64,000 nucleotides of DNA from Rattus norvegicus. Taxonomy: Eukaryota > Chordata > Mammalia > Rodentia > Muridae. The notes beneath the pieces are model-generated. The model did no database searches, had not been told where the DNA came from, and worked only from the letters and a program-made list of their open reading frames with translations. The stretch spans positions 3,290,321 to 3,354,320 of the forward strand of contig NC_086040.1 in assembly GCF_036323735.1 (NCBI RefSeq), in the 5' to 3' direction. Below are positions 33,323-47,707 of this stretch, piece after piece (positions within the stretch are counted from its first letter, which is position 1; every line of letters starts with the position of its first letter). Made by a program: the position numbers and the translations under genes.

Positions 33323-35589
33323 GTTGTTCATTATTTGTGAGTGTGTCTTTTTTTCATTATCTGTCTATTGTTTTAGGAATAAACATTAGATGATAGAACA
33401 TCATAGTCTTTATTCTATCGCAGACTTGTTGAAATGTTTGGGAATGAATTTATCAGATCATTACTTGCAGAGAACAAATATAATAATGGATGGCTTCTTT
33501 GATATATGTGATCTAATAAGAATTTATGACAATATAGACAAAGGTTGGAATTAATAACATGTGAAAGAAATAAAATATATCACATAAAATTTTGTGAAAT
33601 CTGACCTGAATGAGGTACAATGTACATAATAAATATTAACATTAATAAAACTCACAGTCACTATGCTATGATTGTCATATTCTTATGAAAAAATGACCAT
33701 TTGAGGAAGAAATTATGAAATTCAGTCATAAAATATCAATTTTTATAATTTCTGTTTTACTGTACCTACTGTATTACTTATTTAAAACACAGTTTCACAA
33801 GGTATTTTGCCACTGAATTTAGGTTGATGCAGTATAAAAAAGTTGAGCCATTGAAAATGTTATCAAGAGAGATTGATTATATAACAGAAATGTATTAATA
33901 ACCTTCAATTCAGATAATCAGAAGTTAATTACTAATATATATATAAATGTTAATGCTTTCAGGAAATGGGTCATCAAGTACTTCTTTAAAGGACTAAGGA
34001 TTTTGGACTTGGAGTTATATTCATGTCTTTATGGCAATTTCTGTGTTTATGTTTTGTGATTTTATTTCATGAACTATGTATTCTATCAGGTCCATTGTGA
34101 CTGAGCAAGTGGTCTTACCCAGGTCCGTGGTGATATTCATGATGCACACTGTAAACTTTTGTTGAGCATGACATATCTCTATATTGAAAAATTGAACTAT
34201 TTAATAAATAAGAGATGTTTATTGGGGTGGTGTTAGAATATTCAACATGAAATGCACAAATAGATTAGAGAGGAAAAGTGGCCAGGTAAAGTTTACTGGT
34301 ATTCTCATTGCCAGTGTGACCTTATATACATGGGTAAATTTTCCGTGATGTTATAGATTAATAATAGTATCAAGAGGTGAGAGGAGTTAAGGAAAAAGGA
34401 AGTTAGGGAACTTAGACACTGGAAGAGTGTCGAAAGCAGTCTACTTGGAATTTTAGTGGATAATATGGGTTTGGTAGTAGAATATATCTGCCTGAGTTGG
34501 AAAATGGGTCTTGGTTTAAGTGGGAGTTAGAGATTAATTCGATAAAATGTCTAATGAAAGAGGAGATAGAGTAAGTACATATTCATGATCAAGCAACTTT
34601 TTTTGTAATTTAGCATATATGGTCAAATTTTGGTCAAATGTAACTTTTGAATTTTGAGATGAAACATAGCAGCAAATATTAGTTTAGTTGCATGGAAGTG
34701 AGTAGGAGATGTACTCCAGCATGTCATTTTCCTTGTGTCCTGACAGTCTTGTTGTCTGTTTCGGAAGGTGCTTTCAGCTGGAGGGAAACAATGACAGTGG
34801 GGGAAATCAAATTTATGTTCTATGGTCACATTTATCTAAACAAAAAAATTTTTATGTTGTACAGTGGAATAACAAAAAGTATAAAATTATTTAAACCCTG
34901 TAGAATGATTATTGTTATTTGTGTTTAGATAATCTCCTCACATAGCTACATTTAATAAAAAATTCTAACGTAATAATAAACTTTTCATTTTATATTATCC
35001 ACTCAAATTTGGAGTTAACATAAAAACTATGTTACAAAACTGTTACAAAACAGTTACAAAACTGTGGAGTAATATTGTAAATTTCATCTCCGAATTCATT
35101 GCAATGTTAAAAGGAAATGTAAATACTTTTTCTCAAAGAACAGAAACAAGCAAAGGAAAACAAAGAACAAACAACAAAACAAAATAAAAACAAAAATAAA
35201 AACAAAACAAAACAAAACCCAAAAGATATTATAAAGAAAACCTGAAGTAAATGATACAGTTGTTATATAAATTGAAAAATTTAGTTATTTTCCTGAATGA
35301 TATTATTTGGAAGGATGAAAAATATGTGTGTTTATAGACTTTTTTTTAGAAGGAACTGGACTGTCTGGAGATGTCTGAGAGTGAAAATAGTTCTTAGAAA
35401 ATTTTTATATAATAAGATTTCTGACTCAGTCACCAGATACAATACTATTTATAGCATGTGTTGACATTGTTTTGAAAACTCATGAATTATAAAAAAGCAT
35501 TTAACAGCTTTATTAACAGAAAGAGTTCTCTCAGCCAGAGAAGTTATAGAATACCAAGACGAAACTGTGTGGAACAGAGTAGAGTATAT
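33323..35589. other. AT-rich spacer, no gene seen
   Basis: No gene or identifiable repeat except an A-rich (CAAAA)-type stretch at 35136-35222, which may be the tail of an unrecognisable old element. Confidence 0.45.
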
Positions 35590-35644
35590 TAAAATTTACA
35601 TTTATTTAGTTACATTCCAAGGGATTTTCCTGCCTTGGCCCATC

Positions 35645-35681
<37 letters not shown>

Positions 35682-38600
35682 TTTGCTTGTTTCCTTCTTT
35701 TTTATTTTTATCGTACATTTTCTTTATTTGCATATCAAATGGTATTTACTTTCATGATTTTTCCTCTAATCACCCTACCCTTCTTGCCTCTATGGCAATG
35801 TTATCCCACCCACCTACACATTTGTTCCTATCTTCCCAGTCTTACATTCCACTGCAATGGGCCATTGAGCCTTCACAGTTTCAAGGGCCTCTCCTCTTAT
35901 TGATACCTGATAAGTCCAGGTCATCCTAAGATACATATGAGGGTGGAGCCATGGGTCCCACCATGTGTACTTTTAGATGGAAGTTTAGGCTCTGAGATCT
36001 CTGTTGATCAGCTTAGTTGACATCATTGTTATTTCTTTGGGGAAGAAAACCTCTTCTGCTCTTTCATTACATTTTATAACCCTTCTATTTTGGGCCTTGT
36101 TTTCAATTGAACGTTTCCTTGACACCACCTGACTCTGTTTTTCACAGGACGTTGACATAGCTCTCAGATAATAACTATATAATATTCCTGTCAACATATA
36201 CTTCTTGGTAGCAGCAATATTGTATGAGTTTGAAGGCTATATAGTTCTGATGTATCCCTTGGAGGGAAAGGCTATGAACGAATGTTCCTTCAGATTCTAC
36301 TCCAAACTTTGTCTCCATATCTCCATCTATGGATATTTTTGTTCCCTCTCTTAAGAAGGACTGAAACATCCACACTTTGGTCATCCATCTTGAAATTCTT
36401 GTGGTCCTAGGACTTATATAAATATTTTATATTTATAATTTGATCTCTTCAGCTAATATTCAATCACAAGAGAGTACATACCATATGTGTTTCCTTGTGC
36501 TTGGGTTACCTGACTCAGGCTAATATTTTCTAGTTCCATATATTTGCGTATAAATTTCATAAAGACATTGTTTTCATAGCTGAGTAGTACTCCATAGTGT
36601 ATAAGTACCATGTTTTCTCTATTAAATTTTGTGGTGTGGGCATCTGAGCTTGTTACAGTTTCTGGCCATTATAAATAATTTTGCTATGAGTATAGTGGAA
36701 TGTGTGTATTTGTTATATGTTAGAGCATCATCTTGGTATATGCCTAGGAGTGGTATAGCTGTGTCCTCAGGTATTACTATATTCCGGTTTCTGATGAGCC
36801 TGTGAAATTACTGCCAGACTGATTGTACTCGTTTGCAGTTCCACCAAAAATAGAGAAATGTTCCTCTAACTCCACATAATAGCCATCATCTGTTGTCCCA
36901 TGAGAGTTTAATGTTAGCCATTCTTACGAGTAAAAGTTGGCATCTCAATATTGTTTTAATTTGCATTTGGCAGATGACTAAGATTGATGAACATTTCTTT
37001 AGGTATTTTTCAGATATTCATAATGACTCAGCTGAGAATTCTTTTTCTACATATGCTTCCCATTTTTTATTAGGGTTATTTGATTCTCTGGAGTCTAAAT
37101 TTTTGAAATCTTTGTATATATTTGATAATAGACCACTATCAGATGTAGTATTGTAAAGATCTTTTTGCAATTTGTTGTTTGACATTTTGTACTAAGGGCA
37201 GATTATTTTGCCTTACAGAGCTTTGTCACTTTTTGAGGTTCCATTTGTTGATTCTTGATCTTATAGCAAAATCAACTGTTCATTCGTTAAGGAAATTTTC
37301 CCCAGATCCCACGTGTTTGGGACTCCTCCCAACTTTTCATTTTATTAGGCTCAGTCTATCTGGTTTTATGTGGAGGTACCAGGTGTATTTGGACTGGAAC
37401 TTTGTACAGGGCAATACAAGGCATCATTTTGCTTTTTTGTACATCCTTAACACCAGTTGAAACAGGTGAATAAGGGTGTGTGTTTTCCTTTCTGGGTGAT
37501 CAATTTAATTCATTGATCATTCTCTGTGGCTCTTTATGAATATCATGCAATTGTTATCACTATTGCTCTGTAATAAATCTTGAGTTCAGGAATATTGATT
37601 CTCCAGGATTTTTTTTCTTGAGAATAGTTTTTGCTATCCTGATTTTCTTATTTTTCCAAATAATTTTGAAAACTGCTCTTTCTAATTTTATGAAGAATTT
37701 AGTTCGAATTTTGCTAAGGATTATATTGAATCTGTAGATTGCTGTTGGAAAAATGGCAATTTTTTCTATGTTATTTTGGCGTCCGAGACAATGGGAGATT
37801 TTTCTATCCTCTGAGATCTTCAATTGCTTTCTTCTAACCATGAAATTTCCTGTCACACATATCTTTCACTTGCTTGGTTAGAATCAAGCTGAGGTATTTT
37901 ATAGTGTTTGTTATTAATGTCATTCACCTAATTTCTGTTTCAGCCTCTTTTTCCTTTTATTGATTTGATTGAGTTAATTTTATATTCATCTAATTTGCTG
38001 AAGTTGCTTTTCATGCTAAGTAAGTCTCTGGTGAAACTTTTGAGGTCACACAAGTTAACACTTTTATCATCTGCAAATTTTGGCAACTTTTCAATTTGAG
38101 TCCATTTGACCTCCTTTTGTGTCTGACTGTTCTCAATGGGCATTGAGTATTATACTGAATAACTAGGGAGACAGTAGACTGCCTTGGTAAGATCCTTGGT
38201 TTTAGTGGGACTCCTTTGAGTTTCCATCCATTTAGTTTGATGTTGGCTACTGGTTGGTTTTATATTGCTTTTACTTTGTTTAAGTATGAGCCTTGTTTTC
38301 AGGTTAATTTCAAGACATTTACCATGAAGGTGTGATGAATATTGTCAAATGCTTTTTCAGCATTTAATGAGAAGATTATGTGATTTTTCTCATTGATTTG
38401 TTTATGTACGTTGTTGGTTTTATGTATATGAAACTATCCCTGAATCCCTGGGATGAAGCCTATGAATTCATGAAGGTTAATCTACTTGATGTGCTCTTAT
38501 ATTTGTTTTGAAAAATGTTATTGAGTATTTTTGCATTGACATTCACAAGGGAAATGCAAATTAGTCTGAAGTTTACCTTCTCTGATGGATCTTTGTATGC

Positions 38601-39010
38601 TTTAGGTTTAAGATTAATTATGGCTTCATAGAAGGAATAAGATTACATTTTGTGGAATATTTGGACACTATTGTTATTAGGTGTTCTATGAAGGACTGAT
38701 ATAATTCTCCACTAAACCTATGAGCTCCTGAGATTTTTTTTCAATCTACAGAATTTTAAAAATTGCTTCCATTTCTTTAAAAGGTATAGCTCTGTTTAGA
38801 TGGTTGATACTGAATTTATTTTGTTACTTTGTATCTGTCTAAAGTATTTTCCATTTCAACCAGATTTTGTAGTTTTGATGAATATAGACTTTTGTAGTAG
38901 GCTCTGATTTTTTTTTAATTTTCTCAAATTCTGTTGTTATGTCCTCTTTTCATTTATGATTTTGTTCATTTGAATTTTTTCTCTGGGTCTTTTGTTTAGA
39001 GATGACACAA
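35590..39010 (-). mobile_element. L1 (minus), 5'-truncated in ORF2
   Basis: Antisense L1: 3' UTR from about 35.6 to 36.4 kb with an (ATTT)n run, then ORF2 from C-terminus back to the region before the reverse transcriptase, ending near 39.01 kb. Segments such as SKIRTKFFIKLERAVFKIIW are typical ORF2 connector text. Numerous stops. Parallel to the copies at 26-33 kb but a separate insertion, since it repeats the same ORF2 portion. Confidence 0.78.
35646..35684. repeat. (ATTT)n microsatellite
   Basis: About nine ATTT units within the 3' end of the minus-strand L1. Confidence 0.95.
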
Positions 39011-40233
39011 CCATTAAAAGCTAGGCGTTCCTGTAGCTTACACTAAACTTTTTACCACATTTATTGTGATCCTTCACAACTGTCATTTATTGTTTCATAA
39101 AGATAATATTTCAGCAAATTAAAGAAAGGAAAGTGTGGAAAGTGGGAGTTAGTGTATTCAAGAAAAAGATTAATAAGATATGATCATCACATTTATTATC
39201 ATCTCAGTATTAAGAGAATAAGTAATATTCTGTGAAATTGTGCTCAGTCTCAGCTCCATAGTAGTAGATGCATGGAAAAACAAAATAATTTGTCTCTTCA
39301 GGAAATCCTTAGTTTTAGGTTTGGGTCACAGTTCATATCTATAGATGCTGTTGTATGTGAAATTGGATAATCCTATTTCTTTAGAGAATGGCAGAAACAT
39401 CAATGAGGCATGTTTTTTTTTTCCTTGCAAATACCTATACTTATAATAGTGTTCAACTAATGCTTTATAAACCTTGGTGTAGTTATAAGATTAAAACTAG
39501 ACACCCTGTTCTTTGGGGCTTAGTTATGGTATAACTTCAAGCATGTCCATGAAAACATGCTGACACTGTATAATGTATGTTGTACACTGACTTTGGACAA
39601 CTTAAATATTTAATATTCTGTTCTCAGGAACATCGGTTCATTATCACATGCTATCAACTCTGATTAGTCCCACATATGTTGTAAGATATCAAGCATGATC
39701 CCACTATCTCAGATTGAATTCAACTTGCCAATGCTAGTGAAAATGCTTTCATACAAGACTACTGAATTGAGTACATATTTACTTAATTCTAAAGAACAAA
39801 TATTTTTAGTATTGACTAAGTTTTCACTAATTTAATACAGGTCCATCTGATATATTTACAGTAACTCACACACACATGCACACACATTCAAGTGGAGACC
39901 TCACAATGTCATAACAGCACATTGATGAATTTTCTGAAACATTCGAAATACTCCTCAAGTAGTATCTTCTGAATAGAGAAATATACCACTCGTGTTTTTT
40001 CAATAATCAGCAATTATTTATAATAAAACCAGCTCTTTTTTTCCTGTATACTTTTTGTTATCTGGTACAATCTAAAATACTCAATATAAAGGAAGTAATT
40101 AGGAATATAAATGATTATTTCAGCATATATATACACACTTTAAGAAAGACATGCTTATAAAATACAAATGGATATTAATTCTACTAATTAATTTGTTACT
40201 AATACCCACACATATTCAAAGACACTTGAATTA
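39011..40233. other. AT-rich spacer, no gene seen
   Basis: Nothing recognisable; a short imperfect CA stretch near 39870 only. Confidence 0.5.
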
Positions 40234-40642
40234 TTTCTCCTTCTTCTCCTTCTTCTCCTTCTTCTCCTTCTTCTCCTTCTTCTCCTTCTTCTCCTTCTTC
40301 TCTCTTTTCTTCTTCTTCTTCTTCTTCTTCTTCTTCTTCTTCTTCTTCTTCTTCTTCTTCTTCTTCTTCTTCTTCTTCTTCTTCTTCTTCTTCTTCTCCT
40401 TCTCCTTCTCCTTCTCCTTCTCCTTCTCCTTCTCCTTCTCCTTCTCCTTCTCCTTCTCCTTCTCCTTCTCCTTCTCCTTCTCCTTCTCCTTCTCCTTCTC
40501 CTTCTTCTTCTTCTTCTTCTTCTCCTTCTCCTCCTCCTCCTCCTCCTCCTCCTCCTCCTCCTCCTCCTCCTCCTCCTCCTCCTCCTTCTTCTTCTTCTTC
40601 TTCTTCTTCTTCTTCTTCTACTACTACTATTGCTACTACTAG
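40234..40642. repeat. Compound polypyrimidine microsatellite with CTA end
   Basis: 386 nt (40234-40619) without a single purine on the plus strand, in ordered blocks: TTCTTCTCC units (to about 40300), CTT (about 40309-40396), CTCCTT (about 40396-40502), short CTT, CTC (about 40526-40583), CTT (to 40619), then CTA units to about 40640. The long Ser/Phe and poly-Arg frames crossing it are repeat artefacts. Pure mirror-repeat pyrimidine tracts can form triplex (H-DNA). Confidence 0.98.
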
Positions 40643-43153
40643 TAATAATACTATTAGAAGATGCCCCCATCACAAAAATCCATGTAAACATAGATCAAAT
40701 CCATTATGATATTGAATTGTGTCTGTATTCATCACAAATTGGTCCTAAAATCACAAAAAGGTTCTAATACTACCAAGATAGAAGTTCACACTCTATATAG
40801 ATCCTCTTTGCATCTGGTAAGTTATTGGATTGGAAGGCATACAAAAAAATAAAACTAAAGACACCTGCATTGTTAAGTGACATAATGTAATTAATGCATA
40901 TTTACAAGGAATCATTGATTCCCTCTGCTCTTGACTATTATTTTTGCTGCACAGCAAGTTGGCCTGAGTTCTTAGTATATCATAAATTTCACATTTCCTG
41001 TTCTTTGCTAATCACAATTTGGCATACCAATGGCCTTGCCTATTACTCAAGAAGAATCAGCATCTGATTTAGAATTAGATGGCTGTCCTCTGGTATTCCT
41101 TCAATATACCAGAAATAGCCTTGTAAATATTTAAGTTTTGTATTTACTAGAGATACCCACGAGGTTATAAGGAACAACAACGGTTCCTTACTTAAACATG
41201 GAGAGAGCACGAAACAAATATTTTGTACTACAACAGTAAATATATGACATATACTTCATATATGTCTGCATATATTCACAGTTGGATTGCACTCTAAGCT
41301 ATGAACAAAACATAGAAACCTCTGCCCATTTTGAGGGGATTTTTAGACCTGTTTCACTACCTCACCTATAATTTTGCACTAGATAACCTATTCTTCAAAG
41401 TAGATTCAGGAGTTACTTTGTCACGCAGAATTGTGTATACCTGAAAAAGAATGAGTGTTTGTTCACACCTTATATTCAGATATTCTCAAAGAATAATGTA
41501 CAAATTAGAGTAAATGCAACAATTTTAAACATAAGTTAACTGTTATAACACTGGATATTTTATTGTAAAATAGAAAGGCAGTAAAAGCAGAAGACATGAA
41601 ACTATTTGTATTTTTTCTATTTCAACTACCAATTTATCTTTTCATAGAGATACATGTTCCTGGTTATTCATTATGAGAAAACACAGAGATTTCTGCAAAC
41701 CTATTGTGTACATCCACTTGCTACACCTTAGGTACAATGTAGTGCAATAGAACGGTGCTGACATTTCCATGTGATAATTATATAGATTTTTTGTTGCAGA
41801 AAAGCTTATCTGAAAAGTAAAATTGCAAATATATTGAAATTTAAATATTAAGAAATGAAAAATAAAGAAAGGGAGTGTAAACAAAATAGAGCAATAATAG
41901 AAATAGCTCAAGGGAACATTGAAAGATAAATAAGAAATTCATAGAAGGCAATAGTTAGAGAAAATAAATGAAAAAGGAAGCACTAAGAGAATGAATTACT
42001 GATATCACTACATAATTTGAATTAGATCAAAATATTTAAGTTTTTCATAAACATTTGTTTATGGAAAAACAATTTAAATTGTAACCTTGATTGTCCAAGG
42101 AAGTATGTATATTCATTTCTACCCAGAGAAGGCAAGGGGTTTGAAGTAATTTTTATATAATATCTATATTAAGATTTAACTTTTGATAACAGACATTTCT
42201 CTTTTAGCATGAATGATCTTTCCCACTCTCATGGTTCCTGATATTCTTTTTGATCTCTACAAATGTTTGTGGCATGTGGTTTGGTCCCAAAATATTGTAT
42301 TGTGCCCATAGATATCCTTTTACAGCTCATGTTTTGGCATGTTTCTTGAAAAAAGTATAGCAGTGTTGAGAGAACAATTAAATATCATGGAATTTTTTTT
42401 GTTTTAAGAGAAAATTGATAAAGACAGTTGAACAACTATGCCAATCATATTTGAGCATCAAAAAAAACAGAAGGAAGAACTGAATCACCACTGGTTAAAT
42501 GGTAGTCTCTACAACTCTGTTGGAAAGATGATACAAGGCAGCTAAATAAGTTACTCTATTTCTGTAATGTGTCTACCTAATACATTACATCCCAATTAAA
42601 CAGGAACATAGTTGAGTCTAGATACCTATCTTAATAATGTCTTCCTAGTCATAAAGTTTAGGCTTCCCGTACCCATAAGAAACTATAGCATTGCCTCTAG
42701 AACAAAAATTACCATTGGAAACAAAGATAGAGTACTCATGACAGTGTGCCGATTGAACTAGATTTCTTTCATTTCAAGCTCAGAGAAGAAAATCATAGAG
42801 TACACCTTTGAAATAAATGAGTCAAGAAATTATTCTTTTGATAATCACTGTATAAACACTGTTCTGATGGGCAAACCATCTATTTACAATGGCAACTCAA
42901 TATCTCAATCAATTGTTGCCTGACAAAAGAGAACATGCTTGTGAATATGAAGTTTTCCTATTTTTAATTTTTAAAGGGGTTTCATTTCCATTTAATTTGA
43001 AAAAAATAAATTTTGGGTAATTTCTTCTACCTTACTGCTCAGTCTCGGTAACATATAATACAATTATTAATTAATAGAAACCTATTGGAACCTGGATGAG
43101 AATTCAGAAGACTCACAATAAAACGAATTGTTTCAATTTTGAGGTGGGGTCCT
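40643..43153. other. AT-rich spacer, no gene seen
   Basis: No gene or identifiable repeat. The minus-strand 89-residue frame at 41642-41911 has no recognisable motif. Confidence 0.5.
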
Positions 43154-43874
43154 TGTTTTCTCACTTTTCTTTTCTCCATCTTTATTAAATTGTGTGTTTC
43201 TTATTTACATTTCAATTGTTATTCCATTTCCCGGTTTCTGGGCCAACATTTCCATAACCCCTCCACCTCTCCATCTACATAGGTGATTCCCTCCCCATTC
43301 TCCACCTATTACCGCCCTCCCCCAAACAATCAAATTCACTGGGGGTTCAGTCTTGGCAGGACAAAAGACTTAACCTTCCACTGGTAATTTATTAGGCTAT
43401 TCATTGTTAACTACACGGATGGAGCCCAGGGTCAGTCTTTGGGTAGTGACTTAGTCCCTGGAAGCTATGGGTCTCTAGCATTGTTCATCAGTGGTCTCGA
43501 TCAAGCTTTTTCAGGCATTCTCTGATTCCTTAAACGGGGGTCCCATTCTCAGTTCACAGGTTTAATATTGGCACCTGCCAATATATTTCCTATATTCTGG
43601 CAGTGTCTATCAGGAGCGATCTACATCCAGTTCCTGACAGCCTGCACTTCTTTCCTTCTATCTTATCTAGTTTGGTAGTTATACATGTATGGACCACATG
43701 TTGGGAAGGCTCTGAATGCGTGTTCCTTCAGCCTCTCTTATACACTTTGCCTCCCTATTCCCTCGCAAGGGTATTCTTGTTCCCCTTTTAAAGAAATAGT
43801 GAAGCATTCACATTTTGATCATCCTTCTTAAATGTCATGTGTTCTGTGCATCTAGAGTAATTCGAGCATTTGGA

Positions 43875-46800
43875 CTAAAATCCACTTATCAATGAGTGCA
43901 TAGCATGTGTGTTTTTCTGTGATTGGGTTACATCATTCAGGATGATATTTTCCAGTTCCATCCATTTGCCAATGAATTTCATATAATCATTGTTTGATAG
44001 TGAGTAGTATTCCATTGTGTAGATGTACCACGTTTACTGTATCCATTCCTCTGTTGAAAGGCATCTGGGTACTTTCCAGCTTCTGCCCATTATAAATAAG
44101 CCTGCTATGAATATAGGGGAGCATGTGTCTTTGTTATATGCTGGGGATTCTTTTGGTATATGCCCAAGAGAGGTGTAGATAGGTACTCAGGTAGTTCAGT
44201 GTCCAATTTTCTGAGGAATCTCCAAACTGATATCCAGAAAGCATCTAACAGTCTGCAGTCCCACCAACAATGGAGGAGTCTTCCTCTCTCTCCATATTCT
44301 CGCAAGTATCTACTGTCACCTGGGATTTTGATCTTAGCCATTCTGACTGATGTGAGATGGGATCTCAGTCTTGTTTTGATTTGAATTTTCCTTATGACTA
44401 AAGATGGTGAACATTTCTCTAGGTATTTCTAAGCAATTCGGCATTCCTGAGCTGTGAATTCCTTGTTTAGCTCTGAAGCCCATTTTTTAATAGTTATATT
44501 TTTAATAATTATCTCCCTGCAGGCAAACTTCTTGAGTCCTTTGCATATTTTGGATATAAGCCCCCTATCAGTTGTAGGATTGGTAAAGATCTTTTCCCAA
44601 TCTGTTGGTTGTCGATTATCCTAACAACAATGTCCTTTGCCTTACAGAATCTTTGCAGTTTTTTGAGATCCCATTTGTTGATTCTTGACCTCAGAGCCAC
44701 TGGTGTTTTGTTCAGGAAATTTTCTCCAGTTCCCATCTGTTTGAGGTTCTTCCCCAATTTTTCTTCTATTTGTTTGAATGTATCTGGTCTGATGTGGAGG
44801 TCCTTGATCCATTGGACTTAACATTTGTACAGAGTGATGAGAATGGATCGATCTGCATTCTTCTACATGTTGACATCCAGTTGAACCATTTTCTAAAAAT
44901 GCTATCTTTTTTCCATCAACAATCAAGTGACCATAGGAGTGTCAGTACATTTCTGGGTCTTCAGTTCTATTCCACTGGTCTATCTGTCTGTCTCTGTACC
45001 AATACCATGCACTTTTTATCGCTATTGCTCTGTATTACTGCTTGAGTTCAGGGATAGTGATTTCCCCTGTAGTCCTTTTATTGTTGAGGATAGTTTTAGC
45101 TCTCCTGGGTTTTTTGTTATTCCAGATGAAATTGTTTATGGTTCTGTCAAACTCTATGAAGAATTGGCTTGGAATTTTGATGGTGATTGCCTTGAGTCTG
45201 AAGATTGCTTTTGGTAAAATGGCCACTTTTACTATATTTATCCTTCTAATCCATGACCATCTTCTGAGAACTTCTTCAATTTCTTTCTTCAAAGGCTTGA
45301 AGTTCTTATCATACAGATCACTTGCTTGGTTAAAGTCACACGGAGCTATTTTATATTATTTGGGACTATTATGATGGGTATCCTTTCCCTAATTTCTTTC
45401 TCGGCTTCTTTTTTGTGTAGAGAAAGGCTATTGATTTTTGTGAGTTAATTTTATACCTAGTCACTTTGTTGAAGGTATTTATCAGGTTTAGTGCTTCTCT
45501 GATGGAACTTTTGGATCATTTAAGTTTATAATTCTATATTCTGCAAATAGTGACATTTTGATTTCTTCCTTTGCAAACTTTATCCCTTTTATATCCGTTG
45601 GTTGTCTGATTGCCCTGGCTAGAACTTCGAGAAGTATATTGAGTAAGTAGGGAGAGAGTGGGCAGACTTGACTAGTCTTTGATTTTAGTGTGATTGATTC
45701 AAGTTTCTCTCCATTTATTTTAATTGTAGCTATTGTTTTTGTGAATATGGCTTTTACTATGTTTAGGTATGGGCCTTGAGTTCCTGTTTTTTCCAGGACT
45801 TTTATCATGAAGTGTTGTTGAATTTTATCAAATGCTTTCTCAGCATATAATGAAATGATCATGTGCTTTTAATCTTTCAGCTTGTTTACATAGTAAATTA
45901 CATTAATGGTTTTGCATATATTAAACCATCCCTGAATCCCTGGAATGAAGCCAGCTTGATCATGATGGATGACTGTTTTGATATGCTCTTGGGTTCAGTT
46001 TGCAAGAATTTTATTGAGTATATTTGCATCGACCTTCATAAGGGAAATTGGTCTGAAGTTCTCTTTCCTTGTTGGGTCTTTGTGTAGTTCAGGTATAAGA
46101 GTAATTGTGGAGTTTGATAGCACTCCATCTGTTTCAATTTTGTGGAATAGTTTGGATAGTATTGGTGTGAGGTCTTCTAAGAAGGTCTGATGGAATTCTT
46201 CACTGAACCTACCTGGACCTGGGCTCTTTTTGGTTTGGAGACTTTTAATGACTGCTTCTATTTCTTTAGGAGTTATGGGTTGGTTTAAATTGTTTATTTG
46301 TTCTGGATTTAACTTTTGTACCTGGTATATATTAGGAAATTGTCCATTTCCTCCAGATTTTCAAGTGTTATTAAATATAGCCTTTTATAGTAGGATCTTA
46401 TGATATTTTGAATTTCCTCTAGCTCTTTCATTATGTCTCCAATTCCATTTCTGATTTTTTTATTGGGACAAACTCTCTGTGTCCTCTTTTTAGTTTGGCT
46501 AAGGGTTTATCTATCTTGTTGATTTTCTCAAAGAACCAGTTTTGGTTCTGTTTATTCCTTGTATAGTCCATTTTGTTTCTACTTGGTTGATTTCAATTCT
46601 GATGTTGATTATTTCCTGTCTTCTACTCCTCCTGAATGTGTTTGCTTCTTTTTGTTCTTGAGCTTTTAGGTATGCTATCAAACTTGAGCTTTCAGGTATG
46701 ATATCTGCTCTCTCTTGTTTCTTTCTGAAGGCAGTCAGAGCTCTGAGTATTACTCTTAGCACAGATTTCACTGTTTCCCATAAGTTTGGGTATGTTGAAC

Positions 46801-47702
46801 GTTCATTTTCATTAAATTCTAAGAATGTCTTAATTAAATTCTGTAATGTCTTTATTTCTTCCTCGACAAGGTTATCATTGAGTAGAGCATTGTTTAACTT
46901 CCATGTATATGTGGGTATTTTTTCCTTACTTTTATTGAAGACCCGCTTTAGCTCGTGGTGGTCTGATAGGACACATGGGAATAGTTCTCACTTTCTGTAT
47001 CTTTTGAGGCCTGTTTTATGACAAATAATATGGTAAATTGTGGAGAAAGTACAATGAACTAATGAGAAGAACGTGTATCCTTTTGTTTTACAATAGAATG
47101 CTCTATAAATATCTGTTAAATCCATTTGGTTTATGACTTCTCTTAGGCTGTGTATGTATCTGTTTAATTTCTGTTTCCATGATCTGTACATTGATGAGAG
47201 TGGAGTGTTGAGATCACCTACTATTTCTGTGTGAGGTACAATGTGTGATTTGTGCTTCAGTAAGGTTTCTTTTATGTATGTAGGTGTCCTTGTATTTAAA
47301 ACTTAAATATGTAGGATTGAGGGTTCATCTTGGTGGATTTTTCCTTTGATTAATATGAAGTGTCCTTTCTTATCTTTTTCGATGACTCTTAGTTGAAAAT
47401 GGATTTGATCGATATTAGAATGGCTACTGCAGCTTGCTTCTTCAGACCATTTGCTAGGAAATTGTTTTCCAGCCTTTCACTCTGAGGTAGTATCTGTCTT
47501 TGTGTCTGAGGTGTGTTTCTTGTAGACAGCAAAATGTTGGGTCCTCATTGTGTATCCAGTTTGTTAATTTGTGTCTTTCTGTTATGGAATTGGGTCCACT
47601 GATGTTGAGAGATATTAATGAATAGTTATTGTTGCTACCTGTTATATTCGTGTTTGGATGTGAGATCATGTTTCTACTTGTGTCCTCTTTGCTTTCTTCC
47701 AA
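43875..47702 (-). pseudogene. L1 ORF2 (endonuclease-reverse transcriptase), dead
   Basis: ORF2 encodes the endonuclease and reverse transcriptase that nick genomic DNA and copy L1 RNA at the nick. The start at 47702 gives an N-terminus continuing to the endonuclease text SLISLNISGPNS and CCLQETHLRHKD, with the catalytic glutamate. The reverse transcriptase lies near 45.4-46.3 kb; its invariant FADD signature is changed to FAEY (45536-45547), losing both catalytic aspartates. C-terminal cysteine-rich sequence lies near 44.2-44.3 kb. The end THAMHSLISGF-stop at 43875-43877 is the natural terminus. Multiple stops and frameshifts elsewhere. Confidence 0.88.
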
Positions 47703-47707
47703 AACGA

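Noticed and set aside
40188..40691. 167-residue minus-strand frame that is almost pure arginine, and the Ser/Phe-rich plus-strand frame at 40151-40642
   Set aside because: Both are translations of the pyrimidine microsatellite; no codon bias, flanking gene structure or homologue.
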